The notes beneath the pieces are model-generated. The model searched no databases. It saw only the letters and a program-made list of their open reading frames with translations, and was not told where the DNA came from. Below, one piece after another: positions 53,588-63,820 of a DNA stretch of 64,000 nt. A program made the position numbers and the translations under genes. Each line of letters opens with the position of its first letter. Position 1 is the stretch's first letter. Origin of the DNA: Stenotrophomonas maltophilia (lineage in GTDB: Bacteria > Pseudomonadota > Gammaproteobacteria > Xanthomonadales > Xanthomonadaceae); NCBI RefSeq assembly GCF_006974125.1, contig NZ_CP037858.1, forward strand, positions 4,092,001 through 4,156,000, given 5' to 3'.

Positions 53588-53750
53588 CCTGTGCCGCCGT
53601 GGTCACATTTCGCAGTTGCCGCCGTCAGTGTCATCGGATGACAGCTGTCACTGCCGTCATCGCTGTGCCTGCCTTCATGCTGTGCCGCACGCTCCACCGC
53701 CGGAACCGCCGCCGTCCGCTCTTCCGGCCACACCCGCCCGAACGCCTGTG
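53588..53750. promoter_or_regulatory. Divergent promoter region between two ABC operons
   Basis: The region separates the DesKR-linked ABC-2 operon (minus strand) from the MacA-like adaptor operon (plus strand), so it must hold promoters for both. A short direct repeat TGACAGCTGTCACTGCCGTC at 53639-53658 contains the palindrome TGACAGCTGTCA (53639-53650), a plausible operator. Confidence 0.4.
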
Positions 53751-55007
53751 ATGGAACGAATGAACGCTTCTGCCGAGCTGTTGAAGGAACTCCGTATCGA
53801 CCGCAAGTCGCCGCCGCCCGCCTCCGGTGGCAATGGCGGTGGTCGCCGCTGGCTGTGGATCACGATTGTCGTGATTGCCGTGCTGCTGGCCGCCGGCGCC
53901 TTCGCGCTGTTCGGCCGCACCCCGGCCGTGGAGGTGGAAACCGCACCCGCGGTGGCCATCCAGCAGGGCAGCGCCAGCAGTTCGGTGCTTGATGCCAGCG
54001 GCTACGTGGTCGCCCGGCGCATGGCCACGGTGTCGGCCAAGATCACCAGCAAGGTGCGCGAGGTGATGATCGAGGAAGGCATGCGGGTCGAAGCCGGCCA
54101 GGTGATGGCCACCCTGGACCCGATCGATGCCGATGCGCAGCGCAGCCTGTATGCCTCGCAGCTGCAGGCCGCACGCAGCCAGGTGGCCGGGCTGGAGGCA
54201 CAGCAGAAGCAGGCCGCCGCCGAAGCCAGCCGCCTGCAGGCGCTGGTCGGCCAGCAACTGGTGTCGCGTTCGCAGTACGACCAGGCCGTGGCCCAGCGCG
54301 ACAGCCTGCGCGCACAGCTGGACACTGCACAGCGCAACGTCAAGGTGGCCCACGATCAGCTGGCCATCGCCGACCTGGGCGTGGACAACAACATCGTGCG
54401 CGCACCGTTCTCCGGCGTGGTGACCGCCAAGGCGGCGCAGCCGGGAGAGATCGTTTCGCCGCTGTCGGCCGGTGGTGGCTTCACCCGTACCGGCATCGGC
54501 ACCATCGTCGACATGGATTCGCTGGAGATCGAAGTCGAGGTTGGCGAGGCCTTCATCGGCCGCGTGCAGCCGAAGATGCCGGTGGAAGCCACGCTCAATG
54601 CCTACCCGGAGTGGAAGATCCCGGGCGAGGTGATCGCCATCATCCCCACCGCCGACCGCGGCAAGGCCACGGTGAAGGTGCGCGTGGCGCTGAAGGTGAA
54701 AGACCCGCGCATCGTGCCGGAGATGGGCGTGCGCGTCAGCTTCCTGGAACAGGCCCAGCCGCAGGCCGCCGCCAAGCCGCAGGGCGTGCGTGTGCCAGGG
54801 GGGGCCGTGGTCCAGCGCGAGGGCGCCTCGGTGGCCTTCGTGCTGGGCGACGAGAGCCGCGTGCAGCAGCGCATGGTCGAGGCCGGCCAGGCGATGGGCA
54901 AGGACCGCCAGATCCTCAAGGGCGTGAGCGCAGGTGAATCGGTGGTGGTGAACCCGCCGGACACCCTGCGCGATGGCGCCAAGGTGCAACAGAAACAAGC
55001 GCAGTAA
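53751..55007 (+). CDS. Efflux periplasmic adaptor subunit (MacA/HlyD-like)
   Basis: A 418-residue membrane-fusion protein from ATG 53751 (or 53760). A single span (about residues 35-55, LWITIVVIAVLLAAGAFALF) is followed by a lipoyl/barrel-sandwich part, a coiled coil (residues about 140-215, SQLQAARSQVAGLEAQQKQA), and beta-barrel domains (IVRAPFSGVVTAKAAQPGEI). It should link an inner-membrane ABC pump to an outer-membrane channel such as TolC, which is not in this window. First gene of a four-gene operon. Confidence 0.88.
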   Translation: MERMNASAELLKELRIDRKSPPPASGGNGGGRRWLWITIVVIAVLLAAGAFALFGRTPAVEVETAPAVAIQQGSASSSVLDASGYVVARRMATVSAKITSKVREVMIEEGMRVEAGQVMATLDPIDADAQRSLYASQLQAARSQVAGLEAQQKQAAAEASRLQALVGQQLVSRSQYDQAVAQRDSLRAQLDTAQRNVKVAHDQLAIADLGVDNNIVRAPFSGVVTAKAAQPGEIVSPLSAGGGFTRTGIGTIVDMDSLEIEVEVGEAFIGRVQPKMPVEATLNAYPEWKIPGEVIAIIPTADRGKATVKVRVALKVKDPRIVPEMGVRVSFLEQAQPQAAAKPQGVRVPGGAVVQREGASVAFVLGDESRVQQRMVEAGQAMGKDRQILKGVSAGESVVVNPPDTLRDGAKVQQKQAQ

Positions 55008-55109
55008 CGGCCTGGCGCCCACGGGCGCCGCCGGCAGCACCGCTCGACGCACGCCTGCGGCCACCGCCGGCGCGTTTCCCCGTTTCCCGCCTTCCGTGGA
55101 GAACCACCC

Positions 55110-55799
<690 letters not shown>

Positions 55800-55813
55800 C
55801 GGAGGCCACGGCG

Positions 55814-56971
55814 ATGAAATACTTCTCATTGGTGTGGGCGCAGCTGTTCCGCAGCCGCACGCGCACCCTGCTGACCCTGCTGTCGGTGGTGGCCGCGTTC
55901 CTGCTGTTCGGCATGCTCGACTCGGTGCGTGTGGCGTTCACCTCCGGTGGCAGCGTGGAAGGCGCCAACCGCCTGGTGGTCGCTTCGCGGCTGTCGATCA
56001 CCCAATCCCTGCCGATCCGCCTGGAAGCGCAGGTGCGGCAGGTGGCCGGCGTGCGTGACGTGGCCTATGGCATGTGGTTCGGTGGCATCTACCAGGACCC
56101 GAAGAACTTCTTCCCGAACTTCTCGGTGTCGCCCAACTACTTCGATGTCTACCGCGAGCTGCAGATCGATCCGGCACAGCTGGAGGACTGGAAGCAGACC
56201 CGCACCGGCGCCATCGTCGGCGAGACCCTGGCCAAGCAGTTCGGCTGGAAGATCGGCGACACCATCCCGCTGCAGGCAACCATCTTCCCGCGGGGCGGCA
56301 GCAACGACTGGCCGCTGGAACTGAAGGGCATCTACCGTTCCAAGGACCGTGCTCTGGCGGCCAACGAAGAACGCCAGTTGATGATGAACTGGAAGTACTT
56401 CGATGAGTCCAACGACTACATCAAGAACCAGGTGAGCTGGTACACGGTGACGCTGGACAATCCGGATCATTCCTCGCGGGTGGCGCAGGCCATCGATGCC
56501 ATCTCGGCCAACTCCGACCACGAGACCAAGACCCAGACCGAGTCGGCGTTCCAGCAGGCCTTCGTCAAGCAGTTCGCCGACATCGGCATGATCGTCACTT
56601 CAATCATGGGTGCGGTGTTCTTCACCCTGCTGCTGTTGACCGGCAACACCATGGCCCAAGCCGTGCGCGAGCGCGTGCCGGAGCTGGCCACGCTGAAGAC
56701 GCTGGGCTTCAAGGACAGCACCGTGCTGACCCTGGTGATGGTGGAGTCGGTGCTGCTGATCGGCCTGGGCGGCCTGATCGGCATGGGCCTGGCCGCGCTG
56801 ATCCTGCCAGCGATCGGACCGAAGAGCATGGGCATGCTGCCACCGCACGTGCCGACGCCAACCTGGCTGATGGGGCTGGGCCTGATCGTGGTGATCGGCA
56901 TCATCGTCGGCCTGCTGCCGGCGCTGCGTGCCAAGCGCCTGAAGATCGTCGACGCACTGGCCGGCCGCTGA
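55814..56971 (+). CDS. ABC transporter permease (FtsX/MacB-type), first subunit
   Basis: A 385-residue protein with an N-terminal span (about residues 17-38), a large periplasmic MacB_PCD-like domain, and three C-terminal spans that include the FtsX block ([20 protein letters not shown]). Such subunits move substrates by mechanotransmission instead of a transport channel. It pairs with the second permease, 13 bases downstream. Confidence 0.88.
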   Translation: MKYFSLVWAQLFRSRTRTLLTLLSVVAAFLLFGMLDSVRVAFTSGGSVEGANRLVVASRLSITQSLPIRLEAQVRQVAGVRDVAYGMWFGGIYQDPKNFFPNFSVSPNYFDVYRELQIDPAQLEDWKQTRTGAIVGETLAKQFGWKIGDTIPLQATIFPRGGSNDWPLELKGIYRSKDRALAANEERQLMMNWKYFDESNDYIKNQVSWYTVTLDNPDHSSRVAQAIDAISANSDHETKTQTESAFQQAFVKQFADIGMIVTSIMGAVFFTLLLLTGNTMAQAVRERVPELATLKTLGFKDSTVLTLVMVESVLLIGLGGLIGMGLAALILPAIGPKSMGMLPPHVPTPTWLMGLGLIVVIGIIVGLLPALRAKRLKIVDALAGR

Positions 56972-56984
56972 GGAGGACACCGAC

Positions 56985-58307
56985 ATGTTCAAGAGCAAAC
57001 TCAAGAAGTGGCTGGGCAACGGCGTGACGGTGCTGCTGCTGGTGATCGGCCTGGTGCTGTGGATCAGCCTGCCATGGGTTGGCGTGCTGGCCGTGGCCGT
57101 GCTGGTGGCCCTGTGGCTGCTGCTGACCCGGGGCGGACGGCTGGCACTGGCGGCCACCCGCATCGGCGTGGCCAGCCTGCCGCAGCGCTGGGGCGCATCC
57201 TCGGTGATCTTGGTCGGCATCGCCGGTGTGGTCGGCGTGCTGGTGGCGATGCTGGCGATGGGCGAAGGCTTCCAGGCTACGCTCAACAATACCGGCGATG
57301 ACACCACCGCCATCGTGCTGCGCGGTGGCTCCCAGGCCGAGACCAACTCGGTGATCACCCGCGAACAGGTTCCCACGCTGTCCACCCTGCCCGGCATCAG
57401 CCGCGATGGCGAAGGCCGACCGCTGCTGTCGCCGGAGCTGTCTCAGGTGGTCAACCTGGTATCGAAGTCCGACGGCACCGACGTCAACGCACAGTTCCGC
57501 GGTGTCGGCCCACAGGCGTGGGCCGTGCATGACAAGGTCAAGATCATCGAAGGCCGCAAGTTTGCCACCGGCCTGCGCGAGATCGTGGTCGGCCAGGGTG
57601 CCAAGGGCCAGTTCCGCGACATGGACGTGGGCAAGACGCTGACCCTGGGCAACCAGACCTGGACCGTGGTCGGCGTGTTCGCTACCGGCGATGCGCATGA
57701 TTCGGAACTGTGGACCGACGCCGATACGCTGGCCACCACCTACCAGCGCAGCGCGTGGCAGTCGATCAGCGTGCGCACTGATGGCAAGGCCGGCTTCGAG
57801 CAGTTCAAGGCCGCCGTCGCCGCCGACCCGCGCCTGAAACTGGACGTGGAAACCACCCGCGTCTACTACAGCAAGCAGGGCGGCGGGCTGACCAAGCTGA
57901 TCGATATCCTCGGCAAGGTGATCGGCACGATCATGGCGGTGGGTGCGGTGTTCGGCGCGCTCAACACCATGTATGCGGCAGTGGCCACGCGCGCCCGCGA
58001 GATCGCCACCATGCGTGCGATCGGTTTCCGTGGCCTGCCGGTGGTCACCGCGGTGATGCTGGAGACGATGCTGCTGGCGCTGCTCGGTGGCCTGCTGGGG
58101 TGTGCGGTGGCGTGGCTGCTGTTCAATGGCTACAGCGTGTCCACGATCGGCAGCAACTTCAGCGCGGTGGTGTTCAAGTTCCATGTGTCGCCGGAACTGC
58201 TGTGGACCGGCCTGAAATGGGCACTGGGCATCGGCCTGGTCGGTGGCCTGTTCCCGGCGCTGCGCGCGGCACGTTTGCCAATCACCACGGCGCTGCGCGA
58301 AACCTGA
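56985..58307 (+). CDS. ABC transporter permease (FtsX/MacB-type), second subunit
   Basis: A 440-residue protein with extra N-terminal spans (about residues 12-48), the MacB_PCD-like domain and the FtsX-like end (GALNTMYAAVATRAREIATM). Two different permeases with one ATPase suggest a heterodimeric pump. It ends before a strong terminator. Confidence 0.88.
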   Translation: MFKSKLKKWLGNGVTVLLLVIGLVLWISLPWVGVLAVAVLVALWLLLTRGGRLALAATRIGVASLPQRWGASSVILVGIAGVVGVLVAMLAMGEGFQATLNNTGDDTTAIVLRGGSQAETNSVITREQVPTLSTLPGISRDGEGRPLLSPELSQVVNLVSKSDGTDVNAQFRGVGPQAWAVHDKVKIIEGRKFATGLREIVVGQGAKGQFRDMDVGKTLTLGNQTWTVVGVFATGDAHDSELWTDADTLATTYQRSAWQSISVRTDGKAGFEQFKAAVAADPRLKLDVETTRVYYSKQGGGLTKLIDILGKVIGTIMAVGAVFGALNTMYAAVATRAREIATMRAIGFRGLPVVTAVMLETMLLALLGGLLGCAVAWLLFNGYSVSTIGSNFSAVVFKFHVSPELLWTGLKWALGIGLVGGLFPALRAARLPITTALRET

Positions 58308-58340
58308 GCATCACGCAGCGATAAAACGCGCATTGCGCAG

Positions 58341-58373
58341 GGGACGGAGCGAAGGCTCCGTCCCTTTTCTTTT
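58341..58373 (+). terminator. Rho-independent terminator of the MacAB-like operon
   Basis: A perfect 10-bp stem (58341-58350 with 58355-58364) with a 4-base loop, followed by TTTCTTTT. Confidence 0.92.
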
Positions 58374-58379
58374 GCGCGT

Positions 58380-58469
58380 CATCCACGCATGGCGTGGATC
58401 TACTGATGCAGCGCATCCACGCCTGGTGATGAGCCAGGACGTCCAGTAGATCCACGCCATGCGTGGATG
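58380..58469. repeat. Inverted pair of identical SMAG palindromes
   Basis: The copy at 58380-58403 (minus) and that at 58446-58469 (plus) share the same 24 bases, GTAG plus an ATCCACGC stem-loop. They face each other in inverted orientation across 42 bases containing another partial copy (GCATCCACGCCTGG at 58412-58425). The copy at 20273-20296 is identical. From 58470 to 58732 no gene or clear promoter was found. Confidence 0.85.
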
Positions 58470-58732
58470 GATGCCGGCGTACGCACGGCTACAGATTGCG
58501 GGAAATACGCCGTTACCGATGCCTCTGCCCATCGCAGACGCAACGCGCGTGACGTTGCGCACATCCCATCTGTGGATTGTTGGTTGCGATTCATTTTCGC
58601 GCCCATCCGCGGCGCAGAGGCAAACAGTTACGAATGGAAACATTCTAGAATCGCGCCCCCCACGTTGGTTTGCAGCACCCCACGCGTCCATAGAACGGGC
58701 GCTTGTTTTTCCTGAAACACGAGATTTCACGG

Positions 58733-61591
58733 ATGTCCCTGAAAACCAATCCGCTGCGCAACGCGATCGTCATCGCGCTGGCCGCCAGCTGCACCACCCC
58801 CGCCTTCGCACAGAGCGCCGGCGATACCCCGACCAACCTCGACCGCATCGAAATCACCGGCTCGCGCATCCGCCAGGCCAGTGTCGAGACCGCACAGCCG
58901 GTCGTCGCGCTCAGCCGCGCCGAGATCGAGAAGAAGGGTTACATCAACGTCGCCGACATCCTGCAGGACGTCACCGCCGCCGGCGCACCGAGCCTGAGCC
59001 GCTCGTCGTCGCTGAGTTCTTCGCGCGACTTTGGCGGCACGTACGTCAGCCTGCGCAACCTCGGCCCGGAACGCAGCCTGGTGCTGATCGACGGCCGCCG
59101 CATGGGCGTCAGCGCCGGTGGCTACTCCGACCTGGCTTCGATTCCCTCGGCCATCGTCGAGCGCGTTGAAGTGCTGACCGACGGCGCATCCGCGCTGTAC
59201 GGCTCGGACGCCATCGCCGGTGTGGTCAACATCATCACCCGGAAGAACTTCGACGGTGGCGAAGCCAGCGTCTACGTCGGCCAGTACGGTGAAGGCGACG
59301 GCCAGAAGCGCTCCTACAGCGCCACCTTCGGCAAGACCTTCGACCGCGGCTGGTTCAGCGTCGGCGCCGAGCGCACCAAGGAAGACGAGATCCTCGGCAG
59401 CGAGCGCGAGTTCAGCCGTTACCCGGGTGGCCCGCGCCATCCCGACGACGTCAAGGCACTGAACCAGACCACGCAGTGGGGCAGCGTCACCGTCGGTGGC
59501 AAGTCGCTGACCGTGGGCCCGGGCGGCGACCCGAGCCAGAAGGGCAACTTCCACACGCCCAATCCGGCCGATGGTGCCAACACCAAGACCAACATGAGCC
59601 TGCTGAGCGGCCTGGAGCGCACTTCGGTGTTCGCCAACGGTGGCTTCTCGATCACCGATGACCTGCGCATCGTGGCCGACGCGCTGTACAGCAAACGCGA
59701 GTCGACCAAGCACCTGGCCGGCTACCCCTACTCGGTATCCACCGCGCAGGCCCGCAACGGTTCCCGTGCTGCCCTGTCCAAGGACAGCGCGTTCAACCAC
59801 TGGGGCGAGGACGTGCTGTTCTCCCACCGCACCGAAGAAATGCCGCGTGCGACCGAGAACAACCTGGACACCAAGCGCGCCAGCATCGGCCTGGAAGGCA
59901 GCTTCGAAACCGGTTCGCGTTACTGGGACTGGAACGTCAGCTACATGTACAACCGCAATGAAGGCGAGCGTATTGGTACCGGCAGCATGTACCAGCCGCA
60001 CGTCGACCTGGCAGTCGGCCCGTCCTTCATGGATGGCACCGTGGCACGCTGCGGCACCCCGGGCGCGGTGATCGCCGGCTGCGTGCCGTGGAACCCGGCC
60101 GCGCCGATGGGCTATGCGGGCCCGGGCTCGCTGAGCAACCAGGACGTGCAGGACTACCTGTTCACCCGCTTCGTCGACAAGATGAAGAGCACCACCAAGG
60201 TCGCCAGCGCCAACATCTCCGGTTCGGTGTTCACCCTGCCGGCCGGCGACGTGATGGCCGCGATGGGCTTCGAGCACCGCAGCGAAGAAGCCAGCTACAC
60301 CCCGGACCTGATGGTGCAGAAGGGCCAGATCGCCGGCACCACCGGCCAGCCGACCCGTGGCGACTACTCGCTCAACGAGGTCTACCTGGAACTGCAGGTA
60401 CCGCTGCTGGCCGACATGCCGTTTGCACGTGAGCTGTCGCTGGACCTGGCCGGCCGCTACACCGACTACAACACCTTCGGTTCGACCACCAACAGCAAGT
60501 TCGGCCTGAAGTGGAAGCCGATCGACAGCCTGCTGGTGCGTGCGACCTATGGCACCGGCTTCCGTGCGCCGACCGTGGACGACCTGTACGGCGGTGCGGT
60601 GAAGAGCCGTGATTCGTTCACCGATCCGTGCGATACCTCGTTCGGCATCGCTGCCAGCAGCTCGACCGTGGCCGCACGCTGCCAGGCGCTGAAGGTGCCG
60701 GCGAACTTCCGCCAGCAGACCGCGTCGGAAGGCAACGTCGCCAACCGTCCGGGCCAGCAGGGCATCGCCGATTTCGACTCCGGTTCCAACGCGAACCTGA
60801 AGCCGGAAACCGCCAAGACCTGGACCGTGGGCCTGGTGTACAGCCCCGAGTTCGTGCCGGGCCTGGACGTCAGCCTGGATTGGTGGAAGATCCGCATCGA
60901 CAATGCGATCGTGGGTGAGTCGGCCACCGACATCCTCAACCAGTGCTACGTGCAGGGCGTGGATTCGGCCTGCGGCCGCTTCACCCGTTCCACCAGCGCC
61001 AAGACGCTGGGCCAGGTGACGTCGCTGGACCGCTCGCTGGTCAATGCGGGCTACCGCGAAACTGCCGGCTACGACTTCAGCCTGCGTTACCGCCTGCCGG
61101 AAACCTCGTTCGGCCGCTTTGCCGCCACCTGGAACACCACCTACACCGACTACCTGGAGCAGCGCAACGACAGCGCCGCCACCACGCCGGTGGAGCAGAA
61201 GACCGGCTGGCAGGGCAACTTCCGCGTGCGTTCGACCTTCAACCTGGATTGGCAGTACGGCGACCTGGGCATCGGCTGGACCGCCCGCTACTACTCGGGC
61301 ATGAAGGAAGCCTGCTCGTATGACCTGTCCGGTGGCCCGGACTGCAACATGGCCGGCTTCGTCTCGCCGTATACCGATGCGCAGCCGAGCCGCAAGGTGG
61401 GCTCCAACACCTTCCACGACCTGCAGGTGCGTTACAGCCTGCCGTGGGACGGCACCGTGTCGCTGGGCGTGAACAACGTCTTCGACCACCAGGGTCCGAT
61501 CATGTACAGCCAGCCGAACAGCAGCTTCACCTACTACGGTGGCTTCGACATCGGTCGTTTCATGTACATGAAGTACCAGCAGCGCTTCTAA
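58733..61591 (+). CDS. TonB-dependent receptor (Oar-like/Caulobacter-type)
   Basis: A 952-residue outer-membrane receptor from ATG 58733, with a signal peptide (LRNAIVIALAASCTTPAFAQ). The plug domain (about residues 35-160) has DRIEITGSRIRQ, and the plug end VLTDGASALYGSDAIAGVVN is typical. A 22-strand beta-barrel follows, ending in the aromatic residue Phe (MKYQQRF). Cysteines at CDTSFG, CQALK, CYVQGVDSACG and CSYDLSGGPDCN suggest extracellular disulfides. The substrate is unknown; this class takes up carbohydrates, peptides or siderophores. Upstream TTG 58703 is less likely. Confidence 0.88.
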   Translation: MSLKTNPLRNAIVIALAASCTTPAFAQSAGDTPTNLDRIEITGSRIRQASVETAQPVVALSRAEIEKKGYINVADILQDVTAAGAPSLSRSSSLSSSRDFGGTYVSLRNLGPERSLVLIDGRRMGVSAGGYSDLASIPSAIVERVEVLTDGASALYGSDAIAGVVNIITRKNFDGGEASVYVGQYGEGDGQKRSYSATFGKTFDRGWFSVGAERTKEDEILGSEREFSRYPGGPRHPDDVKALNQTTQWGSVTVGGKSLTVGPGGDPSQKGNFHTPNPADGANTKTNMSLLSGLERTSVFANGGFSITDDLRIVADALYSKRESTKHLAGYPYSVSTAQARNGSRAALSKDSAFNHWGEDVLFSHRTEEMPRATENNLDTKRASIGLEGSFETGSRYWDWNVSYMYNRNEGERIGTGSMYQPHVDLAVGPSFMDGTVARCGTPGAVIAGCVPWNPAAPMGYAGPGSLSNQDVQDYLFTRFVDKMKSTTKVASANISGSVFTLPAGDVMAAMGFEHRSEEASYTPDLMVQKGQIAGTTGQPTRGDYSLNEVYLELQVPLLADMPFARELSLDLAGRYTDYNTFGSTTNSKFGLKWKPIDSLLVRATYGTGFRAPTVDDLYGGAVKSRDSFTDPCDTSFGIAASSSTVAARCQALKVPANFRQQTASEGNVANRPGQQGIADFDSGSNANLKPETAKTWTVGLVYSPEFVPGLDVSLDWWKIRIDNAIVGESATDILNQCYVQGVDSACGRFTRSTSAKTLGQVTSLDRSLVNAGYRETAGYDFSLRYRLPETSFGRFAATWNTTYTDYLEQRNDSAATTPVEQKTGWQGNFRVRSTFNLDWQYGDLGIGWTARYYSGMKEACSYDLSGGPDCNMAGFVSPYTDAQPSRKVGSNTFHDLQVRYSLPWDGTVSLGVNNVFDHQGPIMYSQPNSSFTYYGGFDIGRFMYMKYQQRF

Positions 61592-61645
61592 GCCTGCAAC
61601 CGCGTTCCCGCCACAGCCAACTCTCTCCTGGCTGTGGATGGAAGC

Positions 61646-61679
61646 AGAGCGGCGCCCCTCGGGGCGCCGCTCTTTTTTT
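61646..61679 (+). terminator. Rho-independent terminator of the TonB receptor gene
   Basis: A GC-rich stem AGAGCGGCGCCCC pairs with the following GGGGCGCCGCTCT, then TTTTTTT. Confidence 0.92.
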
Positions 61680-61687
61680 GGGGAAGC

Positions 61688-61783
61688 GGGGTCGGATCCC
61701 TTCGCCCTGCGAAGGGCCCTGCCCCCAAGGCTGCGGACGGAAAAGAGGTCAGAGCCCTCCGCGTTGCGGAGGGATCCGCCCCC
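61688..61783. repeat. Inverted pair of REP-like palindromes
   Basis: Two related hairpins face each other: 61688-61726 (CCCTTCGC / GCGAAGGG) and 61746-61783 (CCCTCCGC / GCGGAGGG), each with GGATC next to the stem on the outer side and a C-rich flank. They differ from the GTAG-type repeats. Confidence 0.6.
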
Positions 61784-61798
61784 GCAGCCCCGTCGGCG

Positions 61799-62695
61799 CT
61801 AGCGCTTGGCGCGCATCGTGCGGATGTTGTCGCCGACGAACAGGATCAGGCCGGCCCAGATCGCGGCGAAACCGATCGCCTTGGCGGTATCGAACGCTTC
61901 GTGGAAGAAGAACACCCCAAGCAGCAGCTGCAGGCTCGGCGCGATGTACTGCAGGATGCCGACCAGCGACAGCGGAATGCGCTTCACGCCGTACGCGAAG
62001 CCGATCAGCGGCACTGCGGTCACTGCGCCACCGAAGATCAGCAGCAGGTCATTGCGCCAGCCCCAGCCGTGGAAGAACGCGCCGCCATGGCCATTCTCGG
62101 CCCAGATCGCAAACGCCAGCGCCGGCAGGAACAGGTACATGCTCTCCACGCCCAGGCCGGCCACCGGGTCGACCGAGACCAGCTTGCGCAGCAGGCCATA
62201 CAGGCCGAACGAACAGGCCAGGCCCAGCGCGATCCACGGTGGCGTACCCGCGTCGATGGTCAGCCAGGCCACGCCCACCGCTGCCATCGCCACCGCCACC
62301 CACTGCAGGCGGCGCAGGCGCTCCTTCAGTACCAACACGCCCAGCAGCACGTTCACCAGCGGGTTGATGAAGTAGCCCAGGCTGGTTTCGATGACGTGGC
62401 CTGCATTGACCGCCCAGATGTACAGGCCCCAGTTGAAGGCGATGGTCAGGCTCGACACCAGCAGGATCGGCAACGCGCGCGGCTGCGCGGCGATCTTCTG
62501 CCACCACCCCAGGCGCGAGCTGATCAGCAGCCAGCCCAGCACCATCACGGTGCTCCAGATGATGCGGTGGGCGATGATCTGGAACGAGGGCACCTCGTTG
62601 AGCAGGTGCCAGTACACCGGCACCAACCCCCAGATCACGAAGGTGGAGGCAGTGACCAGCAGGCCCCGGCGTTGGTCTTTCTCGTCCATGCTCAT
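61799..62695 (-). CDS. rarD: EamA family transporter RarD
   Basis: A 298-residue inner-membrane protein with about ten spans. It opens DEKDQRRGLLVTASTFVIWG and includes GLVPVYWHLLNEV, as in RarD. Start ATG 62695 forms ATGA with the stop of the preceding EamA gene. RarD is named for chloramphenicol sensitivity, but its physiological substrate is unknown. Confidence 0.9.
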   Translation of the reverse strand: MSMDEKDQRRGLLVTASTFVIWGLVPVYWHLLNEVPSFQIIAHRIIWSTVMVLGWLLISSRLGWWQKIAAQPRALPILLVSSLTIAFNWGLYIWAVNAGHVIETSLGYFINPLVNVLLGVLVLKERLRRLQWVAVAMAAVGVAWLTIDAGTPPWIALGLACSFGLYGLLRKLVSVDPVAGLGVESMYLFLPALAFAIWAENGHGGAFFHGWGWRNDLLLIFGGAVTAVPLIGFAYGVKRIPLSLVGILQYIAPSLQLLLGVFFFHEAFDTAKAIGFAAIWAGLILFVGDNIRTMRAKR

Positions 62696-63597
62696 TTCTT
62701 TCGTGTCCTTGCCATTGTCAGTACCACCACACCCAGAAGAATCACCGCCATGGCGAGGAAGTCCCGCCATCCAAAGCGTTCACCATTCAATGCAGCACCC
62801 AGCAGCACGGCAATCACCGGATTGACGTACGCATAGCTGCCGGCCAGCGCCGGGCGCACGTTCTGCAACAGCCACACATAGGCGGTGAACGCGACGATGG
62901 AACCGAACACGCACAGGTAGGCCATCGCCAGCAGGCCGCCGGCATCGGGCAGCGTGGTCGGGCGCTCGCCGACCGCCAGGCCGGTCAGCACCAGCAGCAC
63001 GCCACCGCAGATCATCTGCCCAGCGGCGGTCATGAACGGGCCCGGCAGGTCCAGGCCGCGTGACCACACCGAACCGAAGGCCCAGCCGATCGGCGCGATC
63101 AGCAGCAGCACCAGCCCGGTCGGTGAGGCGGTCAGGCTGCTGCCGGCATTGAGCCAGACCACGCCGGCAAAGCCGACCGCGATGCCCAGCCATTCACCCT
63201 TGCTGGCGTGCTGGCCGCGCAGCGCCGAGAACAGCGCCATCCACAGCGGCACCGAGGCCACCGCGGTGGCCGCCAGGCCCGAGGACACCTCACGCTCGGC
63301 CAGCACTACCATGCCGTTGCCCAGCACCAGCATGGTCACGCCCATCACCACCAGGTTGCGCCACTGCCGCAGGGTCGGGTTCGGCATCTTCCAGAACAGG
63401 CGCAAGGCCAGGAACATCAGGCCACCGGCAATGATGAACCGGCTGCCGGAAACCATCGTCAGCGGCAGCGCGCCACCGTGCAGGGCCTTGGCGATGCCCA
63501 GGTAGGTCGAGCCCCAGACCACATAGACCAGCAGCAATGCCAGCGCGACAAGGCCACCCCGGGGGGCAGCCGCAGACGAAGAAGGGGGAGCCGACAT
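62692..63597 (-). CDS. EamA/DMT family transporter (YedA-like)
   Basis: A 301-residue inner-membrane protein with ten spans in two EamA repeats (LLLVYVVWGSTYLGIAKALH, then WGSGS-like block in the second half, IAPIGWAFGSVWSRGLDLPG). It is the first of two overlapping DMT transporter genes and resembles YedA. The substrate is unknown. Confidence 0.88.
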   Translation of the reverse strand: MSAPPSSSAAAPRGGLVALALLLVYVVWGSTYLGIAKALHGGALPLTMVSGSRFIIAGGLMFLALRLFWKMPNPTLRQWRNLVVMGVTMLVLGNGMVVLAEREVSSGLAATAVASVPLWMALFSALRGQHASKGEWLGIAVGFAGVVWLNAGSSLTASPTGLVLLLIAPIGWAFGSVWSRGLDLPGPFMTAAGQMICGGVLLVLTGLAVGERPTTLPDAGGLLAMAYLCVFGSIVAFTAYVWLLQNVRPALAGSYAYVNPVIAVLLGAALNGERFGWRDFLAMAVILLGVVVLTMARTRKK

Positions 63598-63820
63598 GAC
63601 ACACCAGGGAGCCGGGGGAAGGCGGATTCTAGGACGTTTTGAGTATGGTCCGGGACCCCGGACGGTGGCACGCTGTCATCCATCCATGCACCCTGCTCTG
63701 GTCTGCTACCCCGTGTTGACGGCCGATGCAGTACCAAGAGGGCTGCCCGGCCGCGCCGCCCCAAGGCCGGGCGCCGTTTTCCCTGCGCACGGACGCGCCG
63801 CATCGAGGATTCCCACCCAG

